From JANXQG01 sp963709175 (GTDB taxonomy: Bacteria > Planctomycetota > Planctomycetia > Pirellulales > Thermoguttaceae): a DNA stretch of 64,000 nucleotides. The stretch covers positions 372,001 to 436,000 of the forward strand of contig CAVPVK010000001.1 of the NCBI GenBank assembly GCA_963709175.1. The letters are read 5' to 3'. Positions 49,120 through 57,432 of the stretch are shown here, piece by piece. Made by a program: the position numbers and the translations under genes. Each line of letters opens with the position of its first letter. Position 1 is the first letter of the stretch. Under the pieces are notes generated by a model. It saw nothing but the letters and a program-made list of their open reading frames with translations, was not told the origin of the DNA and made no database searches.

Positions 49120-51396
49120 TCATCCCATACTTCTCGCTATCGCCAACGCTTCCTCTTCCGACTCCTCAAACACCTCCTGGAACACGTCCTCGGGCGTCCG
49201 TGCCTGCGGGAACCAGGTGAACCAGCCCAGCAAGGTAAGACTCGCCACACCACCGAAGACGTAGGCTAGCCAGCGATAACTGGGTCCGTCGGCGCCGGCG
49301 TGCAAGAAAAAGCCCACCGCGGGGAAGCGGTCGATCAGCTCGGGCGTGACCCTCGCGCTGAGCACCGTCATGGCGTTGTGCAGAAAATGAAAGACCACCC
49401 CAGGCAGCAAGCTCCCGCTTTTCACGGCCAGATAGCCCAGCACTAGTCCCAGCAGGCAGGCGTTGATTGACTGCTGCAGGAACCCATGCGCCACACCGAA
49501 CAGCAGCGCGGTGACGATGATCGCCCGCCAGTTGCCGCCCAGGCTGCGAAAGCCCGAGAGGATGAAGCCGCGGAAGGCCAACTCCTCGCAGACCGCCGGC
49601 ACCGCGGCCACGCAGAGCACCAACAAGCCCAGGTCGGCTGAAGTGAATTTCGTCTGCACGTCGTCGACCAGTCGCTGCATGTCCGGGGCAATGGGATAAA
49701 GGTGCACCACCAGCCAGTTCGCCGCCACGATGAACGGATGCATGGCCACCGCCAGCAATGCCGCGGCAGGCACCATCTTCCACCGCGGCAACCGCAAGAG
49801 GAGCGTCTGCCGCGGGCTGCTGGTCAGCATCACCGTCATCAAGAGGGCCGGGGCCAGGATCACGGCCACTTGCAAGGCAAGTGTCACGCGGGCGAAACCC
49901 TCGAAGCCCGGCGGCACCGACGCCGATGAGCGAAACACAAAGCTCAGGACGAGGATCGTTACGGCGCAGAACAGGGCTTCGGCGGCCGAAGGCGTCGGCC
50001 CGCGGTCGCGCATCAATTGCCGCAACCACAGACCGATCGTGAACCGTTCGCTCTCGCGGAAGATCACCGACTCATTGTTGAACTGCTCCACTGCCCAGCG
50101 AACGGCCGCCCAGCAGGCTGCCAGCGTCACCGCCAGGACCACCGGCGCGTACTGCAGGGCATGGACATAGGAGCCCTCCAGGAGCGTCTTTAGCAGCAAG
50201 ACCATGCCCGAGATCGGCACCAGGCTGTTGCCCAGATCCAGTTCCACGCCGGGACTCATCGGCAGCACGGCCATCGGCAGCGAGAGCATCATCAGGGGCA
50301 TGAGGTAGTACTGGCCTTCCTTGGTGCTGCGGGCGAAAGAGGCCAGGGCCAGGCACAACGCGCTGAAGAGGGCCGACACGGGCAACAGGGCCAGCGACAA
50401 CCAGACCACGGCCAATGGCGGCGGCCCGCCGAAGTTCTCCATCTGGCGGAAGACCAGCGAACCGGTGATGCCCACGCTCAGCAGGTTCAGTGCCGCGGTG
50501 ACCATGCTGAAGACCATGATCGTCAGCAGCTTGCCCAGCACGATTTCGCTCCGCTCGGCAGGGCTGCTCAAGAGCGTCTCCAGCGTGCCCCGTTCCTTCT
50601 CGCCGGCGCAGAGATCGACCGCTGGATAGAACGCGCCCGTCATTGCCCACAAGAGGAGCATCACCGGCAGCATCCGCGACCAGATGTTCGTCGACCGGTT
50701 CGCCCCCGGTCCGGCAAGGTTCGCGTTATCAATATCGAAAGGTCGCACCGCCTGGGCAGGCAAGCCGCCGGCCACAAGGTTCGACTTGCCGATCTCTTCG
50801 GTCCAACGATCCAGCACGGCCGTCAGGCGGTTGCAGGCCATCAGCGATCGCTCGTTGGCCGCGGTGTAGATGATTTTGGGCCGGGGGATTTCGACGGGTG
50901 ATGTCAAAGGCCGCTTGTGCGCCACGTCGTCCTCGATGCGCCGCCGATAGGCGGCCAGTCGGGCGGCAAAATCGGGCGGGAAGACCAACACCGCGTCCAC
51001 CTTATTGGCCTCGACCAGGCGGCCGGCCTCGGCGACCCCATCCGCTTGGGTGTTGCCCGCCGCGGCGGCGTCCATCGTCTTGCCGTTGCCGCCTGCCGCT
51101 TCCACGCCTGTTTCCACCTTCAACAGCGCGGCGCCGGCGGGACCGTCGGGGAACAGTTGCGGCGTGAAACCCTCGCCCGCGATCAACGGCGCCGGCGCAG
51201 TGGCCAGTTGGCCGCCGCCCACAACCCGCACCCTCATCGACTTCCGGGTCTGGAACTGGATCATTTCGAAGTAGGCCGTCCCCAGCAGCGGATAGAGCAG
51301 GACCGGCAGCACGAAGATCATGAACAACGTCCGCCGGTCGCGCAACTGGTCTTGGATCTCGCGGCCGAGGATGAGTCGTACGTTGGTGAAGTTCAT
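49120..51396 (-). CDS. NatB-like ABC-2 permease fused to a CPBP (CAAX-type) intramembrane protease
   Basis: Residues 1-420 form an ABC-2 permease of NatB type (RLILGREIQDQLRDRRTLFM, YPAVDLCAGEKERGTLETLL). Residues about 440-725 form a CPBP protease: EE604-605 within VCEELAFRGFILSGFRSLGG, a helix with FGVAHGFLQQSINACLLG (His) and a third helix with VVFHFLHNAMTV. The 758-residue protein is intact. With the ATPase upstream, 30 bases away, it forms a NatAB-type exporter. The protease may process the exporter's own substrate. Confidence 0.9.
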   Translation of the reverse strand: MNFTNVRLILGREIQDQLRDRRTLFMIFVLPVLLYPLLGTAYFEMIQFQTRKSMRVRVVGGGQLATAPAPLIAGEGFTPQLFPDGPAGAALLKVETGVEAAGGNGKTMDAAAAGNTQADGVAEAGRLVEANKVDAVLVFPPDFAARLAAYRRRIEDDVAHKRPLTSPVEIPRPKIIYTAANERSLMACNRLTAVLDRWTEEIGKSNLVAGGLPAQAVRPFDIDNANLAGPGANRSTNIWSRMLPVMLLLWAMTGAFYPAVDLCAGEKERGTLETLLSSPAERSEIVLGKLLTIMVFSMVTAALNLLSVGITGSLVFRQMENFGGPPPLAVVWLSLALLPVSALFSALCLALASFARSTKEGQYYLMPLMMLSLPMAVLPMSPGVELDLGNSLVPISGMVLLLKTLLEGSYVHALQYAPVVLAVTLAACWAAVRWAVEQFNNESVIFRESERFTIGLWLRQLMRDRGPTPSAAEALFCAVTILVLSFVFRSSASVPPGFEGFARVTLALQVAVILAPALLMTVMLTSSPRQTLLLRLPRWKMVPAAALLAVAMHPFIVAANWLVVHLYPIAPDMQRLVDDVQTKFTSADLGLLVLCVAAVPAVCEELAFRGFILSGFRSLGGNWRAIIVTALLFGVAHGFLQQSINACLLGLVLGYLAVKSGSLLPGVVFHFLHNAMTVLSARVTPELIDRFPAVGFFLHAGADGPSYRWLAYVFGGVASLTLLGWFTWFPQARTPEDVFQEVFEESEEEALAIARSMG

Positions 51397-51426
51397 GGAG
51401 AACCCTGGAAGTTCGTGGTCGGCCGG

Positions 51427-52308
51427 TTAAGCCATGTCGTGCTCGGGGGGCGGAAAAGGGGGCGGGGCCGAAAAGGGGACAGTCCCCATTTGCCGGAAAG
51501 GCCTTCCGGGTGCAGCGCACAAATGGGGACTGTCCTCTTTTCCGCCCGTTTCCGCCCCCTGCGCGAGCTTCTGTTCGTGCCGGGATATCAGTTGGAAGAA
51601 GATCTCCTCCAGGTCGTATTCGCCATGTGCCTCGCGCAGTTCTTCCACGGTGCCTTCCGCCAGGATGTGGCCGCGATGCATAATCGCCACGCGGTCGCAG
51701 AGCTTCTCGGCCTCGCGCATGATGTGGGTGGAGAAGATGATGCACTTGCCGTGATCGCGCAGCTCGCCCACGCGTTCCAGCAGTGCCCTCGCCACGAGCA
51801 CGTCCAGACCGGCTGTCGCCTCGTCGAAGATTAGTACCGGCGGGTCGTGGACGATCGCGCGGGCAATCGACACCTTCTGCCGCATGCCGGTTGACATTTT
51901 TGACCCCAGCACGTCGCGGATTTCGTTCATTTGGAATTTCTCGAAGAGCAATTCCATCCGCTCGGTCAGTTCGGCGGCCGGAATGCCGTGCAGGCGGCCG
52001 AAGTAAAAGACCATCTCCCAGGCCGTCATGCGGTCATAAACGGCTGTGTTGGCCGACATGAAGCCGATCTGGCGGCGAACCTGCGATGGGTCTTGGACCA
52101 CGTCGTAGCCGTTAACACGGGCCATGCCGGCGTTGGGTCGTAGGACCGTGCTGAGGATTCGCAGGGCGGTCGTCTTCCCCGCTCCATTTGGGCCCAAAAG
52201 CCCGTAAATCTGGCCGCGGAGCGCATGAAATGTCAGCCCATCCAACGCGACGAAACGGCCGCGACGGAGGTCGGCATAGTATTTGGTCAACCCCTGAACT
52301 TCGATCAT
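51427..52308 (-). CDS. ABC transporter ATP-binding protein, NatA-like
   Basis: Walker A (LLGPNGAGKTTALRILSTVL), the signature SKMSTGMRQKVSIARAIVHD, Walker B (VLIFDEATAGLDV) and the H-loop (IIFSTHIMREAE) mark the ATPase. It pairs with the NatB-CPBP gene. The last 45 residues (GKEDSPHLCAAPGRPFRQMG and onward) are encoded by a palindromic repeat that seems to have inserted at the 3' end of the gene, so the native end is near SRHEQKLAQGAE. Confidence 0.9.
   Translation of the reverse strand: MIEVQGLTKYYADLRRGRFVALDGLTFHALRGQIYGLLGPNGAGKTTALRILSTVLRPNAGMARVNGYDVVQDPSQVRRQIGFMSANTAVYDRMTAWEMVFYFGRLHGIPAAELTERMELLFEKFQMNEIRDVLGSKMSTGMRQKVSIARAIVHDPPVLIFDEATAGLDVLVARALLERVGELRDHGKCIIFSTHIMREAEKLCDRVAIMHRGHILAEGTVEELREAHGEYDLEEIFFQLISRHEQKLAQGAETGGKEDSPHLCAAPGRPFRQMGTVPFSAPPPFPPPEHDMA
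51471..51541. repeat. REP-like palindrome inserted in the 3' end of the natA-like gene
   Basis: The left arm starts AAAAGGGGACAGTCCCCATT at 51471, and the right arm CAAATGGGGACTGTCC (51520-51541) is its near-perfect complement. An inner hairpin CCGGAAAGGCCTTCCGG lies between them. Read on the minus strand the repeat is translated as the C-terminal tail of the ABC ATPase. Confidence 0.75.
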
Positions 52309-52568
52309 CCCTTAATTCTACCACGCGGGTCGCGCCGCGGCGGCAAGCAGACTCTTTATAGCCATTGGAGGGGGCTGTGGCTAATCGCGCGCGCGAGTAG
52401 GGCACCCCAAAGGGCTCGTGGTGCCTGTGGCCGCCTCCGCTGAGAGGTCTAAAGTCATGCGGAGGAAAGAAATGGCCTTGGCACGGCATATCGGCTTTAG
52501 CCCGGGCCCGATACGCGGGTGTCGCGACAAACGCGGACGGGCAAGAGCGCAAAAGCCCAACCTACGAC
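52309..52568. other. Intergenic region between DUF1559 and NatA-like genes
   Basis: No gene was found. GGCACC and GGTGCC near 52400-52425 can form a stem around CCCAAAGGG, a possible terminator after the DUF1559 gene, but this is weak. Confidence 0.3.
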
Positions 52569-53603
52569 TCAAAAGGACCCAAGCTTCGACATGTCCACCG
52601 GCGCACCTTCACTGCGCGTGCCAAGCATGCGGAAAGTATTCGGATCGACCGAGTAGCTGATAGTGATCGCTGAGCCATCGCAGAGCACGAAGTTAGCCCC
52701 GGTCATGTGCGCACTGCCGAAGGCATAATCATCCTCATAGCCCACGCGATCCCGATACGGCGGCTCTTCCGTTGCGCGGAATATATCGTTATCAAAGCCG
52801 ACATAGAGGTTTTCATTATCGGCCGCATCTTGGCCGTTGTAGTAGTGAGTTTGGGTGAGGTACTTCTCGCCCACTAGCAGCGTTTGGGAGAGGCCGTCGG
52901 TTACGTTGGCGGTTCGGATCATGCTGAGTTCGAAACTGATGCCATGGTACGAGGCGAAGTTGCTTGCTTCGCGGACATTAACGGAGGGGCTAAAATAGGA
53001 GTTCTGGTCGGATACGCTTTCGGTATTCGGACCTGGGCCGTCTTGATCGACCGACACATCGCCGGCATTGATTGCATAGTCGGTTCGTGCCACCATCAGG
53101 CCGGGACTATTGACTCCGCCGGCGTTGTAGGCGATCGTTCCTCCCCAAGATTCAGGGAAGAGAACCGTCCGGCGGCGCGAAGGACAGTTGGTAAAGGTCA
53201 AGGGAGTGGCGACCAGTTTCAGAACTGCCTGGTTCTTCACGCTGGTGCTGCCGCCCAACCCCAGGTCATGCAAGTCAGACTTGTCGGTGTGGGGGAGAAT
53301 GTTGTAAATCCAGCCGCCCGGTTGTGAGTAACCATAGCCGCCGTCCGGGTCGCCAACCCAGAACCAGCCCCAGCCACCGGTTGGAAAAAAACCCTGGGCC
53401 TCTTCGTGTGCCAGGCATGCCATGCCCATTTGCTTCAGGTTATTCTTGCACTGGACGACACGGCCGGATTCACGCGCGGAGTTCACGGCCGGCAATAGCA
53501 GGCCGATGAGGATCGCGATGATTGCGACGACTACCAGCAACTCCACCAAGGTGAAACCGCCCCATCGCCTGTGAACGTGATGATTCGTGGGAACGCGCAG
53601 CAT
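52569..53603 (-). CDS. DUF1559 pilin-like protein (type IV pilin/pseudopilin N-terminus)
   Basis: The ATG at 53603 follows GAGGGG and gives a short leader before the pilin cleavage motif GGFTLVELLVVVAIIAILIG. Then come NSARESGRVVQCKNNLKQMG and the DUF1559 body with FTNCPSRRR, SFELSMIRTANVTDGLSQTL and GANFVLCDGSAITIS. DUF1559 proteins are very abundant in planctomycetes. The length (344 aa) is normal; the function is unknown. Confidence 0.92.
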   Translation of the reverse strand: MLRVPTNHHVHRRWGGFTLVELLVVVAIIAILIGLLLPAVNSARESGRVVQCKNNLKQMGMACLAHEEAQGFFPTGGWGWFWVGDPDGGYGYSQPGGWIYNILPHTDKSDLHDLGLGGSTSVKNQAVLKLVATPLTFTNCPSRRRTVLFPESWGGTIAYNAGGVNSPGLMVARTDYAINAGDVSVDQDGPGPNTESVSDQNSYFSPSVNVREASNFASYHGISFELSMIRTANVTDGLSQTLLVGEKYLTQTHYYNGQDAADNENLYVGFDNDIFRATEEPPYRDRVGYEDDYAFGSAHMTGANFVLCDGSAITISYSVDPNTFRMLGTRSEGAPVDMSKLGSF

Positions 53604-53896
53604 GGACCCCTCTTCTGTGGCCAGGTGTCTGGACCGCAGGGCTTTCGACAAGATTGGCAGGGACTTTCAGCGACGTTCGTCACCACGCTTCCCCCCTGCT
53701 ATTAGAATATCGGAAATCTCCAGCAGATGCAAGAATGGCGAGCAGAAGCAGCTCAACCAGAGGAAAACGCCCTAAGCAAGCAGATCTTCGACGAGAAGCA
53801 CCTCAGCGGCCAGTAGTGTCCGCACTTCTCCGCTGAAGACGCGCGATGCCTTGCCTGGCCCGGAATGATCGCGAACACTCGCATCGCGCGTCTCGG

Positions 53897-55396
53897 CTAA
53901 TCGCTGCCGACAATGTCCGCAGCCTCCCACGACTCAAGGACTGCCGGCCGCGGCGGCAGATCCAGAGACCTGATCGGTTGACTGGCCGCCGGTGCGGCGC
54001 CGTGTGCCGGGGAAACGTCGTTTGCTGCTTTTTCGCCATTCCGGAAGACCACCATCGACTTGGCGCAAAGCGGAGTAGTGAAGACGTATTCGTCGCCGGG
54101 ACCGGCCCGATCGCTGCTCACGTAGCCATCCGCTTCGAGCGCGGCCACCGTGTCTTCCAGGAGTTTCAGGTACTCGGCAAGGGACAAATAATCGAAGGAG
54201 ATGTTCTCGCCCAAACCGCCATAGCAAAACGACCTGAAGTCCTTGCGGTCGCGGATCCGGATGCCATAAGATTCCGGATGGTTGTAGTACTCCGTCCCGG
54301 GGAACGGAATGAGCTGGTGGATGGAAATCTCGTGCGGTCGGATTTGCCTCATGAACGAGATCGATTCGTATTGCTCATCGAGCGTGCCGGGCAGGCCGTA
54401 GATCCAACCAGTCTTGACCCGCAGGCCATGCCTCTTGGCGGCCTCGATCCCGGTGCGGATGCTTCGCGTCGTGATCCGCTTGTTCACCCGCCCAAGAATC
54501 GCCTCCGAACCAGTCTCAACGCCAAAGTAAACGCGGCGGCAGTTCGCATTGGCCATGTTTTCGGCCACCTCGTCGTTGATCGTGTCTACCCGCATCTGGC
54601 CGATCCAGGAGACGCTTAGCCGCTCGAGCTGCACTTCCCGGCAGAAGTCGATAATGCTGCCGCGCTTAAGGAGAAAGATATCGTCGGCAAAAAAGATCTG
54701 GCGAGCCTGGAACTCGCTCTCAAGATACTTCATCTCCGCTACGACCCGCGCATAACCCCGCAGGCTAAGCCCCTTGGCCATGATGGTGCCGGTGTAGTTG
54801 CAGCAGAAAGTGCATTTGTAAGGACAGCCGCGAGAAGCCAGCATGGAATGGTGCGAATATCGCGGCAGATTATACAGCCTGCGGTCGACCATCGGTATGT
54901 CGTCGAATGCCAGAGACCTTTGCCGCGGCCGGGTCTTGATCACGGTTCCGTCGCGATCCCGGAACGCAATGCCGTCCACCGTCCTCAGGTCGTCGCCGCG
55001 AGTCCGGGCATCGAGAAGTTGTGGAAGCGTCTCCTCTCCCTCACCCAGCACGACAACGTCAGCGCCATCAGCAAGGAGATCGTCCGGAAAAAGCGTGGGA
55101 TGTATTCCGCCGGCGACTAGCAATGCCTGGGGATGGAGTTGACGCACTTGCTCGAACTGCGCCTTGGCCACGGGGTAGTTGGGCGTGATCACCGAATAGC
55201 CGATCACGTCGGGCGCAAAAGACTGCAAGGACTGCCAGAGCAGCGCATCGTCGCCTCCCTCCACGTTCTGGTCAAAAATGGCCGTATTGTGACCGAGCTT
55301 CTGCAGGATGGTGGCCAGATATCCGACGCCGAGCGGATATTCGCGATAGGTCTGTTTCGGATTGAACGACTTGGGACTGACGAAGAATACTCTCAT
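53897..55396 (-). CDS. B12-binding radical SAM protein
   Basis: The ATG at 55396 begins MRVFFVSPKSFNPKQTYREY. Residues 15-140 form a B12-binding domain (LGVGYLATILQKLGHNTAIF, VVVLGEGEETLPQLL). The radical SAM core has ASRGCPYKCTFCCNY (the Cx3Cx2C iron-sulfur cluster) and RRVYFGVETGSEAILGRVNK. The tail after residue 440 is unique. Substrates are unknown; related enzymes methylate unactivated carbons or act in hopanoid and antibiotic pathways. It is on the same strand as DUF1559, but 293 bases apart. Confidence 0.9.
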   Translation of the reverse strand: MRVFFVSPKSFNPKQTYREYPLGVGYLATILQKLGHNTAIFDQNVEGGDDALLWQSLQSFAPDVIGYSVITPNYPVAKAQFEQVRQLHPQALLVAGGIHPTLFPDDLLADGADVVVLGEGEETLPQLLDARTRGDDLRTVDGIAFRDRDGTVIKTRPRQRSLAFDDIPMVDRRLYNLPRYSHHSMLASRGCPYKCTFCCNYTGTIMAKGLSLRGYARVVAEMKYLESEFQARQIFFADDIFLLKRGSIIDFCREVQLERLSVSWIGQMRVDTINDEVAENMANANCRRVYFGVETGSEAILGRVNKRITTRSIRTGIEAAKRHGLRVKTGWIYGLPGTLDEQYESISFMRQIRPHEISIHQLIPFPGTEYYNHPESYGIRIRDRKDFRSFCYGGLGENISFDYLSLAEYLKLLEDTVAALEADGYVSSDRAGPGDEYVFTTPLCAKSMVVFRNGEKAANDVSPAHGAAPAASQPIRSLDLPPRPAVLESWEAADIVGSD

Positions 55397-55611
55397 GGTG
55401 CCCGCTCGGTGGAATCTGCCGCCTGGCAATCGCTTGAGAAGTTCTCGGCCCAGGGACTTTTGACAGAGTTAACTGTCATTATTGTCAGGCGGAGGGGCGG
55501 CGTCAAGCTTGCCGCGTCGGGGAATGTCGCTACTAGTAGCGAAAAAATTGCGGCGAGTTGGCATGCGCGGTACTGGCGGCGCGTTTGCGGCGGGCACCTG
55601 TTCCGCCCGCT

Positions 55612-55641
55612 GTAGGATGGCGCGGCGCCGCGCCATCCTAC
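55612..55641. terminator. Perfect 30-base palindrome after the small secreted-protein gene
   Basis: GTAGGATGGCGCGGC is followed directly by its exact complement GCCGCGCCATCCTAC. It lies 17 bases past the stop of the minus-strand gene at 55659-55928 and is probably its terminator. No T-run follows, so it may also be a REP sequence. Confidence 0.55.
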
Positions 55642-55658
55642 GCGGAGAATCCTGCTGG

Positions 55659-55928
55659 CTAGCGAACGAAAATCCGTCCGCGATGGTACGGGTGGCCGTA
55701 GTAACGAACGACGGGCACGGTTTCCGTGACAACCGGCGCCGGAACCGCAACGACCGCCGGTGCGGTCACGACCGTCGGGGCAGCCGCTACTGGAGCACTC
55801 ACGATACGCTCGTGCCGGATAAAGTGTCCTCGCCCGATGAACACGGCGGCCTGTGAAGGAGCCGTAGCAACGAACGTCAAACCAAGTGCCAAAATGGCGA
55901 ACGACGCAAACTTCAGAATCCTCTTCAT
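55659..55928 (-). CDS. Small secreted Ala/Val/Pro-rich protein (89 aa)
   Basis: A signal peptide (MKRILKFASFAILALGLTFV) precedes a low-complexity mature part (VSAPVAAAPTVVTAPAVVAV) and a basic end (GHPYHRGRIFVR). Such small proteins are common in planctomycetes. I do not recognise a family. A palindrome CAATCGAACGATTG (56024-56037) lies about 100 bases upstream and could be an operator. Confidence 0.6.
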   Translation of the reverse strand: MKRILKFASFAILALGLTFVATAPSQAAVFIGRGHFIRHERIVSAPVAAAPTVVTAPAVVAVPAPVVTETVPVVRYYGHPYHRGRIFVR

Positions 55929-56196
55929 GGTTATTCTCCATTGAAAAAGGTGAACCCCGGGGGTGGGTAAAAATGGTGGGATGTTCGATTGTCGCTGTAC
56001 GTCATTGGGGCGGAAGACGACTGCAATCGAACGATTGGCGTTAAAGGCACGTGGCGTGCCAGAGGTCGCCCGAAATGCCGCAAGTCGTCAACCGAATGGA
56101 TGTTGCGCCAATCGGAGATGGAATTGTCGCGGGGTACGCCTCAGAGAGCGTCGTCGGTATGATGACATTGACGAATCCGATCGGCAACACTCGCCC

Positions 56197-57381
56197 TCAT
56201 TTTCCAGCAGTTGCCGGCAAGGTAACCGTGGACAGGGTTATCGGAACATAATTCAACCTGTACAGAGTTGCGTTCTGATAATTGCCCGTGCGATACAGCA
56301 CGGCCGTCACGGTGTTCGCATCAACCGCCTTCTGAAACTTCTGAGCCACGATCGGCACGTACCATCCCGCCTGATCCGTGTCGATGGTCTTGAATCTAGT
56401 CCACGGTCCCCAAGGTCTGGGCGCCTCGTAGTACTCATTGATAGTTCGCGGATCCTTGCGCAGATCGTACGTGGTATAGTGCCAGACCACCATTACGTAC
56501 CTTCCCAAAGCCGGCAGGTAGGTCATGCCCGTCATGCTGCAATGGGAAGGACTTTCCAGCACGGGCTTCGCCCGGTTGATATCAGCGGACCAGTTGCCGT
56601 CCGACATTCCGTCTCCTCCGGCGAAAAATTGCCAATCCGCGGCATGCAGATCCGGAAGCTTGCTTTTCCGCACGCGGCCCAGAACATAGTCGTCGCCATC
56701 TTCAAAATGACCGTCGTTGGAGACCGCGTAGACATACTTGTCGGCATGGTGCACGGCGGCGGCGCCGTCCTTGCCGTACCAAACGAAATAGGGAGCGCCG
56801 AACCTCAATCCGGGAAACATCGGCTTGACGAAGTTCTCGGCAGCCGATCGCGTCCAGGTTATGCCCTTGTCGCTGGATTTGATGATGCTTGCATTCCTGA
56901 AGACATGCCGTTTCCTGGCATCGCCGGACTGTTCGGGATAAAGGCAGCGGGTCACGAACATATACAGAACACCCTCCACGCAATAGGAATTCGTGGTTTT
57001 CCAGTTGGCTTTGTCCGCCGCAAGCGTCCCGTCGCCGTAGGCCCCCATGTCGCTTACGCTGATGCCGGTGAGACGCGATGGCTCATCGCCGATAAGCCTG
57101 CCGAAAGCGATGCTGCTCTCTTTGATGTTGCCGAACGATGATCCATCGTCGTTGCCCGTATACAAGTGGTCGTCATTTGCCCAGGTGGGCGCCCACTCAT
57201 CGCCGTGACTGCTGGCAATTTGCCGAGAGGGGCCGTCAAAGCGGATATCCACTATCGGTCTATCGCCGGCGGCCCGGGGATTCACTTCCGCCGCCGATTC
57301 CGCTTCCACGGCGGCCGAAGGCGTCGCGACCATCAAAAGCCGCAGCAACGCCAGGACCATCCAACCAAAGCACTTTTTCAT
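56197..57381 (-). CDS. Exported DUF4185-like protein
   Basis: A signal peptide (MKKCFGWMVLALLRLLMVAT) precedes propeller-like repeats: WAPTWANDDHLYTGNDDGSS, RNASIIKSSDKGITWTRS, PYFVWYGKDGAAAVHHAD and YYEAPRPWGPWTRFKT. This matches DUF4185 and similar five-bladed glycoside-hydrolase-like propellers. It may bind or cut sugars. Length (394 aa) is normal. Confidence 0.78.
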   Translation of the reverse strand: MKKCFGWMVLALLRLLMVATPSAAVEAESAAEVNPRAAGDRPIVDIRFDGPSRQIASSHGDEWAPTWANDDHLYTGNDDGSSFGNIKESSIAFGRLIGDEPSRLTGISVSDMGAYGDGTLAADKANWKTTNSYCVEGVLYMFVTRCLYPEQSGDARKRHVFRNASIIKSSDKGITWTRSAAENFVKPMFPGLRFGAPYFVWYGKDGAAAVHHADKYVYAVSNDGHFEDGDDYVLGRVRKSKLPDLHAADWQFFAGGDGMSDGNWSADINRAKPVLESPSHCSMTGMTYLPALGRYVMVVWHYTTYDLRKDPRTINEYYEAPRPWGPWTRFKTIDTDQAGWYVPIVAQKFQKAVDANTVTAVLYRTGNYQNATLYRLNYVPITLSTVTLPATAGK

Positions 57382-57432
57382 GGCTCACTCCTGTTGATTT
57401 CTTAGCTTTCGTTGCGTCAGATTGCAGGCGAC

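Noticed and set aside
52470..52500. Sigma-54-like TGGCACGGCATATCGGC on the plus strand
   Set aside because: The -12 dinucleotide is CG instead of GC, and no plus-strand gene follows.
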